64,000 bases of DNA, taken from the NCBI GenBank assembly GCA_027019405.1, contig JALUWO010000020.1:1-64000 (forward strand), in the 5' to 3' direction. A program made the translations under genes and the position numbers. The DNA is from Candidatus Altimarinota bacterium (GTDB lineage Bacteria; Patescibacteriota; Gracilibacteria; BD1-5; UBA6164). Positions 10,771 to 22,891 of this stretch are shown here, piece after piece (the first letter of the stretch is position 1; each line of letters starts with the position of its first letter). The notes below the pieces were generated by a model, which saw only the letters and a program-made list of their open reading frames with translations, had not been told where the DNA came from and ran no database searches.

Positions 10771-11946
10771 ATGAGTTTTAAAATAGGTGATTATAGATTG
10801 GAAAGAGAGAATATGTCTCTTATAAAATTAATGGAATTGAAGGCAAAAAATATGTGAAAATGAGTTGTCAGTCTTTCTCAAGGGATTCCTTGGTATGATA
10901 TGCCAGAGAGTTTAAAAAAATCTCTTTGTGGTTATACTAATGATACTAATGCAAAAGATTATACTTTATCTCAATGAGTTGTGGAATTTAGAGAAAAAAT
11001 TGTAAATATATATGGAGAAAAATATAATTGTAATTTAACTGAAAAAGAGATTTTAATAACTTCTTGAGCTATTGAATGAATTTCAAGTTTAATACTTAGT
11101 ATCATAACTAAAAAAACAGATGAAGTTATAATGTTTGAACCAACTTATGCATCTTATGATAATATAATAAAAATTGCATGAGCTAAACATAAAAGAGTAG
11201 CACTTGATAATAATTTTCAAATTGATTTTAAAAAATTAGAAAAATCTATTACAAAAAATACAAGAGCAATAGTTCTTGTTAATCCAAATAATCCTACTTG
11301 AAGTTTAATTTCTTTAAAGGATATTGAAAAGATATTAAAAATGATAAAAGGAAAAAATATTTATCTTATTACTGATGAAGTATATAATTTTTTTATTTTT
11401 AATAAAAATAAAGCAGAGAATTTTTCTCATCTAAAACTTTTTGATAAATATAAAAAACACTTAGTTATAATTAATTCTTGGTCAAAATCTTTTGGTATTA
11501 CAGGTTGGAGAATAGGTTATATGATATCAAATAAGTACTTAATTAAACAAGTTTTAAAAATTCATGATAGTTTGGTTACTTGTGCTCCTTCTCATAGTCA
11601 ATATGCTGTAATGCAAAATTTAGAAGAATTATTTAATTTTTCCAATAAAATAAATATAGAATTAGAAAAAAGAAGGGATTATGTAGTTGAAAGATTATCT
11701 AAAATGAAAGAGTTTATTGAATTTGAAATACCAGAATGATCATATTATATTTTTCCAAAATTTAAGTATACAAAAAATGATTATAGAGAATGTATGAAAA
11801 TATTACATAATGTAAAACTTTCACTTGTTCCTGGAAAAATATTTTGAAAATGATGAAAATGACATTTTAGAATATGTTATTGAAGAGATATAAAATCATT
11901 AAAAATTGGTTTAGATAGATTAGAAGAATATTTTAATAAATTATAG
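10771..11946 (+). CDS. PLP-dependent aminotransferase, class I/II
   Basis: 391 aa, normal length for fold-type I aminotransferases. Visible motifs are SQGIPWYDMP near the start, VNPNNPTGSLIS (aromatic/Asn cofactor region), ITDEVYNF (Asp to pyridine nitrogen), NSWSKSFGITGWRIGY at ~238 (Schiff-base Lys and phosphate Arg) and FRICYGRD (carboxylate-binding Arg) near the end. Cytosolic transamination of an amino acid, probably aspartate- or alanine-type; the substrate cannot be fixed from sequence. Monocistronic, with an AT-rich stem (11941-11974) after the stop. Confidence 0.85.
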
Positions 11947-12032
11947 ATTATATAATTATTATATCTATAATTTATTTACTTTTTAATTTTAATTTATATA
12001 GTATATTTAGATATTCATTAATATTAAATATT

Positions 12033-12959
12033 ATGAAAAGAATAGATATGCATTTTCATACTACTTTATCAGATTGATCAAGAGATAATAATGAAGTTAT
12101 AAAAGAGGCTAAGGGGAAATGAATTAGTTTTTTATCAGCTACAGAACATGATATAATAAATAGTGATTTAACTTTATCTGCTCAAATAAATTGAATCAAA
12201 GCAGTTAATTGAGTTGAAATTTCTGCATATGATGAAAAATCTCAAAAAAGTTTACATTTAACTTGTTATTCTAATAATTTTTCTTCTGAAATAATTGATA
12301 TATTAGAAAATACTAGAGAAAAAAGGAAATTAAAAATAAGAAAACAAATTGAAATATTAAAAAATAATTGATTTAATATTGATTATGAAAAATTTATAAG
12401 ATTTTATAAATTAAAAAATGTAAATATTGATAATATTAATAATTTTCATATAGAAGATTATATATTCCAACATGAAGATAAATTGGATAAATTATTAATA
12501 TCACTTATATGAAAAAAATTAGAAAAATGAGATTTTATAGCAAAATGTTTAAAAAAATGATGAGAGTATAATCATATTTGATGGAAACAAATAGAAAAAT
12601 ATGAACCTAGTGTAGAGAAAATATGAAATATTGCTAGAAAAAATAATTATTTTTTATCACTTGCTCATCCAAATTTTACATTTAGAAATGATATAGATTG
12701 ATTTTTAAAATTTATTGATAATTATCAAGATAAATTTAATTGAATAGAAATAAATTCTAAAGCATCTAAACAATGGGTTGATTTGATTATAGATACAAGT
12801 ATAAAATATTGAATGATATTAACTTTTTGAAGTGATTCACATCAAAAATGAAGAGATCAAAAACATGGAGACTTATGAGATATGAATGAATTTCTTACAG
12901 AAGAGATAATAGAAGAAAATTTTGAGGATTTTTTATATGAATTAACTAAAACTAAGTAG
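12033..12959 (+). CDS. PHP-domain metal-dependent phosphoesterase (TrpH/YciV-like)
   Basis: 308 aa. The metal-ligand motifs of the PHP family appear in order: DMHFHTTLSDGS at the N-terminus, ATEHD at ~46, GVEIS at ~70, LAHPNF at ~210 and FGSDSHQKG at ~268. The TrpH/YciV group cleaves 3',5'-nucleoside bisphosphates or short 5' RNA/DNA ends. The insertion of ~100 residues between VEIS and AHPN is usual for it. It is followed after 37 nt by the CYTH-domain gene in the same direction. Confidence 0.83.
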
Positions 12960-12996
12960 TAAAAATATATAAATATAATAAATTATTAAATAACTT

Positions 12997-13788
12997 ATGA
13001 AAAATTTTAATAAAGAATTAAATCAGGAGAAAATATTGACTCATTTACAAGAAAATTGAGTAAGAATACCAAATAAAGTGTTTAGTGTTCAAATTAATCA
13101 AAAACAAAGAATAGAAAATATTTTATGAGATAATAAAGTATCAGATTTAATTATTTTACTTATAAGTTATGGTTTAATTCAGATAAGTGAAAATATTTGA
13201 AATAAGTTTGAAAGAGAAAAGGAAATAAAAATATTGGATGTAAAGCATAAAAAAATAGAAGAAAAGTTATTTGAATTATGAGCAAAAATTAATTTTAAAG
13301 GAAGAATTATTGATACTTATTTTGATACAATAGACAATGATTTAAAAAATTGAACTTCAAATAATAAAATTAAATCTTCTATAAGGATTAGATATAAAAA
13401 AACTCCAAATGAAAAATCCTGAAAATATTATTGTACAATAAAAAGAAGAGATAAGGAAAGTAAAGAAAGTTTACTTAGAGATTGTTATGAAGAAGAATTT
13501 GAAATTTTTAATCCTATAATTTTTTATGAATTATTAAAAAAGATATGATTGGAAAAATATAAGTTGAAAGTTAAAAATAGAGTTTGATATAGTTTAGACT
13601 CAGAAAAAATTAAGTTTGATTTTGATGATTATGAAAATATTCCAGAATTATTAGAAATAGAAGCAGAAGATTCAGAAACTGCAATGAAATATATAAAAGA
13701 GTTATGACTTGAAAAAAAAGAAACTTTGAATTGATGAAGTAGTTCATTGTTTAAACATTATTGATTAAAAATGCAGAAGTTTTTTTAG
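12997..13788 (+). CDS. CYTH-domain protein (triphosphate tunnel metalloenzyme, CyaB-like)
   Basis: 263 aa. From residue ~80: EIKILDVKHKKIEEKLFELGAK and DTYFDT, the CYTH start (ExExK-type strand read here as LDVKHKK) and the qlDtYFD strand. Then SIRIRYKK, KYYCTIKRR and a run of acidic strands ending FDDYENIPELLEIEAE, the family's closing motif. These tunnel enzymes bind triphosphates with a divalent metal; roles include adenylate cyclase, thiamine triphosphatase and inorganic triphosphatase. The first ~75 residues are an extra domain of no recognised family. Substrate unknown. Confidence 0.78.
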
Positions 13789-13827
13789 AAAAGTTTAACT
13801 ATTTTATTTTTATAAAAAATTTTATAT

Positions 13828-13855
13828 TTGCTTTTTTAAAAATAATATATATACT
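13828..13855 (+). promoter_or_regulatory. putative sigma70-type promoter for ncRNA candidate
   Basis: TTGCTT (13828-13833), a 16-nt spacer and TATACT (13850-13855). A start near 13862 would lead directly into the structured stretch upstream of the helicase gene. Confidence 0.4.
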
Positions 13856-13861
13856 CCAGCC

Positions 13862-14030
13862 ACATTAAAAAATTAGAAAGTTCTAAAAACTCTACCTTGT
13901 ATATAAATTATTTTGCCAGAGTTTAAGAACTTATGGCTTAATAAATATACAAATTATATGAGTTTCTGGAATTTCCTCTTTATAAATCAAAAGAAGGATT
14001 TTCATATTGCTTGAGGCCCTTCTTTTTTAT
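13862..14030 (+). ncRNA. candidate structured non-coding RNA or helicase leader
   Basis: There is no ORF between 13789 and 14062. The stretch contains a long imperfect stem: 13878-13884 with 13926-13932, continued by 13887-13893 with 13918-13924, closing a 24-nt loop. A second hairpin with T-run (13991-13997 with 14018-14024) looks like an intrinsic terminator. G and C are clustered in the paired parts. It matches no conserved signature I know: no SRP GGAAGCAGCC core, no tRNA or tmRNA arms, and no 6S-like end pairing. It may be an independent ~170-nt RNA or a regulated leader of the DEAD-box gene 30 nt downstream. Confidence 0.45.
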
Positions 14031-14062
14031 TGTTTTAAAATTTTATTCTTTATAAGAAAAAT

Positions 14063-15856
14063 ATGACAAAAATAGAAGAAAAAAAGATAGATTGAGAAGA
14101 TACAGCAAAAAAAACTACTTTTGCTGATTTAGGTTTAAGTGAAAAAATACTTAAAAAAATAACTGCTAAAGGTTATGAATTTCCAAGTGCTATACAATCT
14201 TGAGTAATTCCTTTACTTTTAAATTGAGAAAAAGATATTATAGGGCAAGCTCAAACTGGTACAGGGAAAACAGCTGCATTTTGATTACCTGTTTTAGATA
14301 GACTTGATCCAAAAATAAAAGATATTCAAGTTTTAGTTTTGGCTCCTACTAGAGAACTTGCTATTCAAGTAGCTGAAGAACTTAGAAGTTTTGCTGATAG
14401 TGATACAAAAATTCAATTACTTTATGGTGGACAAAACATTAGAGATGAATTGATGTGATTAAAGAAAAAACCACAAATTGTTGTTGGTACACCAGGTAGA
14501 GTTATTGATCATTTAACTAAAAGGAAAACTTTAAATATAGATCATTTGAAATATTTTATTTTAGATGAAGCTGATGAAATGTTAAATATTGGTTTCAAAG
14601 AAGATATTGAAGAAATTATTCAATATGCTCCAGAAAATAAAAAGACACTTTTATTTTCAGCTACTATGCCAAGAGGGATTAAAGAAATAGTAAATAAATA
14701 TATAAAAGATCATGATTTAGTTGCTATTGAGAGAAAAGAATTAACTAATCCAAATATTAAACAAATTGTTTATAAAGTTAATGCTAGAGATAAATTTGAA
14801 GCACTTTGTAGAGTTATAGAAGTTGAGTTTGATTTTTATGGTATAGTTTTTTGTAAAACAAAAGCTGATGTTGATACTGTTGCAGCAAATTTAATGACTA
14901 GAGGTTATAAAGTAGAAGGTATTCATGGTGATATAGATCAAAAAATGAGAGAAAAAACTCTTACTAGATTTAAAACAAGTGCAATTAAAATTCTTGTTGC
15001 TACTGATGTTGCTGCTAGATGAATTGATGTAAATAATTTGACACATGTAATAAATTATTCTCTTCCTGATAATCCAGAGGTTTATACTCATAGAATTTGA
15101 AGAACAGGTAGAGCAGGGAATAAATGAGAAGCAATTTCATTTGTAACTAGACAAGATGGAAGAATGCTTTCTTGGATTGAAAGAACAATTAAAATGAAAC
15201 TTGAAGTGTGAAAATTACCACAAGTTTCTGATGTTATTGAGTTTAAGAAAAAAAGACTTTTAGATAATACAAAAGAAGTTTTAGAAAGTTGAGTAGATTT
15301 AACTTATATTGATTTAGCTGAACAATTACTTGAATTAGGTGATGCTAATAAAGTATTAGCATCAGTATTAAAAGAAGGTTTTTGAAATGAATTTTCTGAA
15401 ATTCATTATAAAAATATTTCAGTTTCAAATGATTCTGGAAGAGATTCTTCTTGAGCATGAGCTTGAGAAAAAAGATTATTTATAGCAAAAGGAAGACTTG
15501 ATAATTATACTCCAGGAAGTTTAATTCAATTTATAGAAAATGAAATTGGTAGAAAATTAGGTGATATAGGGAAAATTGATGTTATGAGAGAATTTTCATT
15601 TATGAATGTAAAAGATGAAGATGCTTATGAAATTCTTGATTTTTTTAAAGCAGCAAATCCTAGAAAACCATTAATAGTAGAAGCAAAATCTAGTGGAGGT
15701 TGATCAAGATGAGGTGATAGAAGATGAGGAAGTAGAGGATGATATAGATGAAGTTCAAGATGATGAGATTCAAGATGATGAAGTAGAGCTGGTTATAGAG
15801 GAAATTCTTCTAGATGATGAAGAAGTGGTGAAAGAAGAAGTTCAGGAAGAAGATAA
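14063..15856 (+). CDS. DEAD-box ATP-dependent RNA helicase with RGG-rich tail
   Basis: 597 aa. All helicase motifs are present: AIQSGVIP (Q motif), AQTGTGKT at ~63, PTRELA, GTPGR, DEAD at ~169, SAT, then the second RecA domain with FCKTKADVD, ATDVAARGIDV and HRIGRTGRAG. The linker and a DbpA-like RNA-binding domain (GKRLFIAKGRLDNYTPGSL onward) are followed by ~55 residues of RGG/SRGG repeats. This is the CsdA/DeaD architecture: RNA unwinding in ribosome assembly and mRNA turnover. In the tail 11 glycines are UGA, giving a very dense run of the recoded codon. A structured RNA region precedes the gene. Confidence 0.92.
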
Positions 15857-15911
15857 TTTTATTTTATAAAATATAAAATAAAAAGGTCAAAAAATACCTT
15901 GATTATTACTA

Positions 15912-15943
15912 AAAAATACTTATAAATAAATAAGTATTTTTTT
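15912..15943 (+). terminator. intrinsic terminator after DEAD-box gene
   Basis: AATACTTAT and ATAAGTATT arms with a short AT loop and a T-run, 56 nt after the helicase stop and just before the next start codon. Confidence 0.7.
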
Positions 15944-15955
15944 AAAAGAAAAATT

Positions 15956-17965
15956 ATGAATTCAAATAATTTATTAATCAGAGAATTTTATAGAAAATGA
16001 AAGGATGATTGAGAAATTCAAAGTATTTTGTGAGAGGATAATAAAGTATTAGAAGATAAGCAAGATTTAAATGATATAATTGAACAAAATAGGTATTCTA
16101 TTTTGGAAAAAATACAATTAAATTTACCAGAAGCTAATAAATGATTATCTAGAAATTTAAGAGTTTTTATAAAAGATTATTTAAATTGATTAAGTTTACA
16201 AGAAGATTGAACAATTTATACTAAATTAAATTATTATTTAGAGATTTATGAATTATTTAGTGTTAAAAATCATAAAAAACTTGATGAAGAAATAGTAATA
16301 GATAGAAATAACTTTTCAAAAGCAGAAATATTATTTGAGCTTTTGTACAATAATACTTTATTACCAAAGTATGAAAATAAAAAACAATTTACTGAAGAAA
16401 TGTTGAAATTTTTACCAAGAGTAGAAAAATCAATAGAAAAATTTCTTTTATCAAGATCTCCAGTCATAATACATAATATTGATGCTCAAAAAATATTAAC
16501 TTATATGAAAGATATGCAATCATATCATGTTTTATGATCAGAAGTTATAAAATGATGATTAATAAAACAAATATGATTTAATTTTTATTTATGACAAAAT
16601 AAAGAAATAAATGAAGATAATGATTATTATTATTCTTTTATGATTAATGATAAGGAGTTATTAACTAGAGAAGAATTTATTTATTTCTTAACTTGAGAAT
16701 TAAAGGCAAAAAATATATGAGACCAAAAAGAATTTTTTTTAAGTTGAGATAATTTTTTCAATTATTCAGTGTATGTTTGAGAGGAAATGTATGAAAATTA
16801 TTCTCAAACTTTTGAAGATTTTCAAAAAAAATGACTTGATGAAGATTGATTTTTATATAATTGATTTGAAGTAAGAGTTTATGCTCAATCAAAAAGAAAT
16901 TTTGATAGAGTAGAAGATTTTTCAAATATGTGTAATTCTTTACCTTGAGTAACAGAAAAATTAATAAAAGAAATTTATTATAAATATTGATTACAATCTT
17001 GAGAAAAAGTATGATTTCCAGAAAAGGCTTTTATATTTAGAGTTGATAATAATTTAAATGTAAGGTATGATTGAGATAATTGAGAATATACTGAAGCTTG
17101 AGAATCAATTTTAAAAAGTGTTTCTTCTTGAGAAACAACTGAAATTCCTTATGATATTATAGATCTCTCAAAAAGAGAAAGAAAAGAACTATTATTAAAT
17201 AAGGATTTAGAATTATTTATAAAAACAATAGTTGAAGAAATTAATAATCCAGAAAAATTTTTAGAAGCATGACTAAAAACTTTGGATACTTGAGTTATTT
17301 TTTATTGACCAGGTTGAGTTTGAAAATCAGAATTATGTTATGAAATTGCTTATAGAACTATAGAAAAAACAGATTTTTCAAAATTAGATTTATCTGTATT
17401 GTTTAATAAATATCTTTGAGAAAGTGAGAAGCTTGTTGCTAAATATTTTTCTGAACTTAGATTAAGATATAAAACTACTAAAAGAAAACAAATTTCTTTT
17501 ATTGATGAAATAGATTGATTAATTTCAAATGAACAATCTGAAGTTTTAGCTTGAGTAAGAAGTAAATTGTTAACAGAATTAAGTGATTGAGATAATGAGT
17601 GATTGATTTTTTTATGAACTACAAACTTCATTGAAAAACTTTCATGACCAATTTCTAGAAGATTTTCTAAAAAAGTTTGAGTAGAATTGCCAGATGGAGA
17701 AACTAGGAGAAAATTATTTGAATTTTTTATAAAATCATATAAAAAATGATATTTTGATTGAATAGATACTGATTTATTGGTAAAAAAGACAAACAAAAAA
17801 AGTCATGCATTTATTGATAAACTTCTTAGAAATACTTTGATGACAATTATTACATTAGATAAAAAAATAGTTACAACTGATGATATTTTAGAGCTTTTTA
17901 AAATGACTGATGATGAAATTAATAAATTAGAAGAATCTAATGAAATGTGATTTAGAATAAAATAA
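15956..17965 (+). CDS. AAA+ ATPase (FtsH/Cdc48-like module) with large N-terminal region
   Basis: 669 aa. The first ~430 residues match no family I recognise and are rich in charged helices. The C-terminal third is a classical AAA module: IFYGPGGVGKSELCYEIA (Walker A, ~450), ISFIDEID (Walker B, ~515), FLGTTNFIEKLSGPISRRF (sensor 1 and arginine fingers). This is the SRH-containing group that remodels proteins as a hexameric ring. The next gene starts 7 nt downstream and is probably its partner. No membrane helix or protease domain is seen, so it is not FtsH itself. Confidence 0.75.
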
Positions 17966-17972
17966 TATTATT

Positions 17973-19658
17973 ATGAAAAATAAAGTTTGATATAAAATTG
18001 ATTCAGATTCAAAAGCTATTGATATTTTAAGAGATAGAGATTTTTTAAGACTATTAAGAATTTTTATATTAGAATTTGAACCAAACATTCAAGATAATAA
18101 ACTTTTAAATTTGAAAGAACAGTTTTCATCAAAAAGTTTTTTATCTGATTTTAATGATAAAAACAACTATAATTTATTTAAACAAATTATAGGTTTTTTA
18201 AGTGATGATTTTGTAAAACCAATATTTTTTGAATATTTAGAAAAGTATAATTTAGATCAGAAATATTTGAATTTATTTTTAGAAGTAGGAGATTTTTTAG
18301 AAAAAACATATGTTGATTCTACAGAATATCCAGAATGATTTTATAATGTATCAGATAAGTATAAAACTAAAATTACTGATATATTATGAAAAAATGAATT
18401 AACAGATCTTCAATATCAATTATTACAAATTTGATATCCTTTAATTTCACCATTTTCTTCAGCAATAATTGATGTAGATATTGATAATTTATTTACTAAG
18501 AAATCTATTTTATGAGGAGAGGATATATATATTTATTGTAGAGATGAAAAAAACAATGTTTTTTATATGAATTATCTTTGAGAAATATTAAAAGATTCAG
18601 AAGATAAAATAATAAAAGATATAAAAATAAAAGAAGTAAAAACTTTTTGATGATTTAATGTTTTTAAATTTATAAATGAAGATAATGAAAATAAAGTTTG
18701 AATTATTTCTAGTGTTTGAATCTGAAAAATTAGTGAAATAGAAGCTGATAATTTTAATGTAAAAAATATTTCTTTTATAGAAGAAGCTTTGGATGAAAAT
18801 GGAGAGATTATTGAAGTTGAAGAAAAATTAGATTATTTATTAATTAATTCTTGAGAAGAGAAAAAATTATTAAATAATACATTAGAAGAAATTTCTATTT
18901 TGGACTTATTATTATTTTTACATAAGAACAATCTTTTAACTAAAAAAAATATCAAAGAAACATTAGATAGATTAAGTGAACTTTCAGTTGAAGAGATCTA
19001 TAAGTTGTATCAATTTAATTGAGTTAAATTTATAGAATTATCTGCTGAATTACCTATATGATATGATGAATATTGAGATCAAATTTATGAAAATAATCAT
19101 GTTGTTTTACTTGATAATTGAAAACCATTAAGTGATAATAATGAATTTGGAACTGCTTATATTTATAGTTTATGAGAATTAAAAGAATTTTTAGATAAGC
19201 AATTAGTTTCATTTAGTCTTACACAAATGTGAGGAATAGATTGATATATAGATAGTTTTTGAAAAATTGTAAAAATAAGAAATGAGAGATTAGTTTATAT
19301 TGAGAAAATTTTTACTTATAAAAATAAAAATTATTTTAGGATAAATAATAAAAATGATTTTATTTTATCTGAAGAAGAATTATTTAGAGAATTAGATTTA
19401 TATGATGGTTTTAATGAATCAGATAATAAAATTGAAATTTGAGTAGATTCTTGAGAGTATATAGATATAAATAAAAAAAGTTATGAAAAAATAGTAGTTG
19501 ATTTATGAAAAGATAATTTAAAAATTTATTTACAAAGATGAAAAAATAGGGAATTAATAGATTATAAAGACTTGATTATTAATTTAAAGAAAACTGAAAA
19601 TTGAAGAAAAGTATTAAGTATGTTAAATAAAACATTAGTATTATTTGAAAATAATTAA
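17973..19658 (+). CDS. hypothetical protein, operon partner of AAA+ ATPase
   Basis: 561 aa, not recognised. Soluble, no signal peptide, Glu/Lys/Asn-rich with repeated beta-like stretches. Residues ~215-290 (VKTFGGFNVFKFINEDN) and ~470-520 (KIEIGVDSGEYIDINKKSY) look like small beta domains; the middle is helical. A spacing of 7 nt from the AAA gene implies translation from the same mRNA and perhaps a shared complex. A strong terminator follows. Confidence 0.6.
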
Positions 19659-19687
19659 AAAAAAGGCTATAAAAAGCCTTTTTTTAA
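19656..19687. terminator. bidirectional intrinsic terminator
   Basis: AAAAAAAGGC and GCCTTTTTTT arms separated by a 7-nt loop. It serves the plus-strand operon and lies over the end of the convergent gene (stop 19684-19686). Confidence 0.85.
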
Positions 19688-21330
19688 TTCTCAATTACAA
19701 AATTTATATTGTTGAAAAATGAAGATACTTTACTTAGGAAAAATGGTCTTATTTCTATTTTAGCATTACTTATTTTATTTTCATTTATAAGTATTTTTTC
19801 TGCTTGTTCTTTATTTAATCAAGCAATTGTATTTTTTAGTCTTTTTATATAATTATCATCATTATTTTCAAAATTATATTCAATAAAATACTCTATTTCA
19901 ACACTAGCTTTTATATATAATGGATTGTTTTGTCTAAAAATAATATTTGATATTCTAATTGATTTATTATTTATTGATAGTATTTTTTCTTTTCAAGGAA
20001 TAATATAGTCATTTATTATATTTTTTAATTTTGAAATTACTTTATCAACATTGTATATATATGTACTAGCATCAAGACTTCATATTAGATTAAAAGATTT
20101 TATTTTTTGTCATGTTTTTATATTTTTTATTATTTGGGTATTAATGTTTCTGAAATTAAATATATTATCAATATCTAGTACTTTAAAAGTTACATTATTT
20201 ATTTTATTTTTATTATTTATCTTGTTATTTAGTTCTTTTATTGATTTTTTTATAAGTTTATCTTTTAATATTGATAAGGCATTTTTTATATCAGTTTTTG
20301 AAACAACATGAGTATAAATATCTTTTCATCAAGTTATAGGACTTATGGTTTTTGCATATAATTTATCTTGATTTTCTTTTAATCATGGTAGAGTTAATAT
20401 TAATCAAGAACTTGTTTTATTATTTGCTTTTGAACCTATAAATATTCATTTTGAGTCAAATGTTTTAGCTATAATATCAGCTGTTTTTATTCAAGGTATT
20501 AATTCATTATTATTATTTTTTATTGCTGGTGGAATTTTTACCCATGATTTTGTTTCAAATAAAATTCAACTAGATGTTAATAATCTTGTATGAGGTAATA
20601 ACTTTATTTCAGTATTAAAATTATTTATAAAATTTACTTTTGTAATTGCTTTATATTTTTCTTCTTGTTTGATTCAAGTAGTTTTATAATTTAAATTTAT
20701 AGTAGTATGAGTTGTTATTTTATCTACTTTTATTTCATTATTTTTTTGATAATTTGGATTTATTTTTGAATTAAAAATAAAATTTTTTGTTTTTGTTTGT
20801 GCTTCAATTTCAGGAGTTATATAAACAATTGTTTTATTTAATGCAAAGAAAAATATATATAAAAATATAAGACTTACTAGTGTTAATAATATTATAAAAA
20901 TAAATATATTTGATTTTTGTTTTTTGTATTTATAAAATTTTTGCTGAAAAGTATTTATATTTTTATTTTTATAAACTTTATTTTGAATGAAGTTTATAAA
21001 TTTATTTATTTCATATTTAAAATATTCAAAAAATGTATAATTATATTTTATTAGATTTTTATTTTTATTTTCTATGAAATCTATGTTTTTTATAAGACTA
21101 TATTTTATTCATAATTTTTTACCTATTTTTTTTGAACTTATATCTGTTGTTATTATTATGATTTTTTTATTTGGAAATTTTTCAACTATGTTTTTTAATG
21201 ATAAGTAATTATGTAAAATAGGGTGTCAAAAAGGAAATTCTAATATTATTTTATTTTTATTAGAATTTTTAGATTTTTGTATTTTATATAATACATCAAA
21301 AATGTTATCATTTTTAGATATTTTTATCAT
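19684..21330 (-). CDS. single-pass membrane protein, baseplate J-like extracellular domain
   Basis: 548 aa. Residues 1-~85 form a cytoplasmic alpha/beta domain (IILEFPFGHPILHNYLSLK then KIIIITTDISSKKIGKKLG) seen at the front of surface proteins in several bacterial lineages, including Patescibacteria. A positively charged linker leads to one TM helix at ~150-172 (FIFIILLTLVSLIFLYIFFF). The remaining ~370 residues are extracellular, beta-rich, with TRLLTSSGILFETK and WVKIPP, resembling the baseplate J/gp47-like region of those proteins. Function unknown; a surface or envelope-spanning role is inferred. ATG at 21330 is the first usable start. Confidence 0.6.
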
Positions 21331-21469
21331 ATTTATTTTTGTCAGGTTTTCATATTTTTATAATAATATTTTAAAATTAAAAAAATACAATATTGTTTTA
21401 AATTAAAAGTTGAAAAAAGCTATTTGTTTTGTAAAATAAAATAAAAATATTTATTTAATATTTATAAAA

Positions 21470-22891
21470 TTGGATACTATAAAAAAAATAGAAAATATTA
21501 TAAGCTTGATAGATAATTCTATTAAGGAAGATCCTGATTTACTACTTACTTGATGAAATATTATAAAAACTTGATATGATAAGATAGTAGATGAATATAG
21601 AATTATATTAGAAAATTCTTGAGAATGGCTAGCTACTTATCAATCTGAACTTATAAATCAGACAGGTATTTCAAATTTAAAAATAAAGTTTACTAATGTT
21701 TCATGATATTTTATTGAAGTATCAAAAACAAATTTATGAAAAATACCAGATGATTTCATATTAAAACAGACTTTAGTAAATTCTTCAAGATTTATAACTA
21801 TTAAATTAAAGGAATTTGAACAAAAGTTTTTAGAGGCTCAAGATAGTTTATCTCAGAGAGAATATGAAATTTTTCAAGAAATAAGAGAAAAAATTCTTGA
21901 TTGATATTCTTATGTGAAAAATGTTTCAAAAGATATTTCATATATTGATTTTGTAATTTCTTTATCAAAAGTAGCATATAATAATAATTATTCAAAACCT
22001 AAAATTCATAATTCATATGAATTAGATATAAAAAATGCTAGACATCCTGTAATTGAACAAATTCAAAGTGATTTTATTAGTAATGACTTAACTTTAAAAA
22101 ATAAAGATTTTATTCATGTTATAACTTGACCAAATATGTGAGGTAAATCAACTTATTTAAGACAAAATGCTTTAATAATATTGATGGCACATATTTGAAG
22201 TTTTATACCTGCTAGACAAGCAAAAATCCCATTAACAGATAAAATTTTTTCAAGAGTTTGAGCTTCAGATAATTTATATTTTGGTCAATCAACTTTTATG
22301 GTTGAGATGCAGGAAGTAGCAAATATTTTAAATAATTCAACAAAAAAATCATTTATTATTATAGATGAGGTTTGAAGATGAACTTCTACTTATGATGGTA
22401 TGAGTTTAGCATGGGCTATTTTAAAAAACATACATGATAAAATAAAGGCTAAAACTTTGTTTGCAACACATTATCATGAGCTTATAGATAAATCAAAAAC
22501 TTTGTCATGAGTTAAAAATTTTTCTGTTGCAGTTTGAGAAAATGATGAAAATATAGTATTTTTAAGAAAAGTTATAGAATGATGAGTAAGTAAATCATAT
22601 TGACTTGAGGTTGCAAAATTGGCTTGAATAAATAATGAAATATTAAAGGAAGCTAAAAATATGTTAAAACTTTTAGAATATGAAAACAATAAAATTAATT
22701 TTTATCAATTATCTTTAATTAATTCAATTAATGATAATGATATAAAAAATAGAGAAGATATAGAAGAAAAGAAATGTTTACTTGAAGATGAATTAAAGGA
22801 GATAGATGTTAATAATTTAACTCCAATAGAAGCATTAAATTTAATTGATAAATTAAAATGAAAACTAAATGAGAGTAGTAAAAATATTTAA
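21470..22891 (+). CDS. MutS-family ATPase lacking the mismatch-recognition domains
   Basis: 473 aa against ~850 for MutS. It starts in the clamp/lever region ([38 protein letters not shown]), with no domain I (Phe-X-Glu mismatch motif) or connector domain. The ATPase part is complete: [17 protein letters not shown] at ~220, [43 protein letters not shown] at 21470 is the only reasonable start; an in-frame TAA lies at 21437. No Smr domain, so it is not MutS2. It could be an N-terminally truncated gene, a MutS-like protein of another role, or one half of a split MutS. It overlaps the next gene by 23 nt. Confidence 0.8.

Noticed and set aside
13862-14030. 6S RNA, SRP RNA or tmRNA
   Set aside because: No paired 5'/3' ends with central bubble, no GGAAGCAGCC-type core, and no tRNA-like arms.
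20051-20311. Plus-strand hydrophobic ORF
   Set aside because: It is the antisense of the 548-aa membrane protein gene, which is continuous on the minus strand. Similar antisense ORFs at 25561, 34822, 48098 and 52920 were dropped for the same reason.
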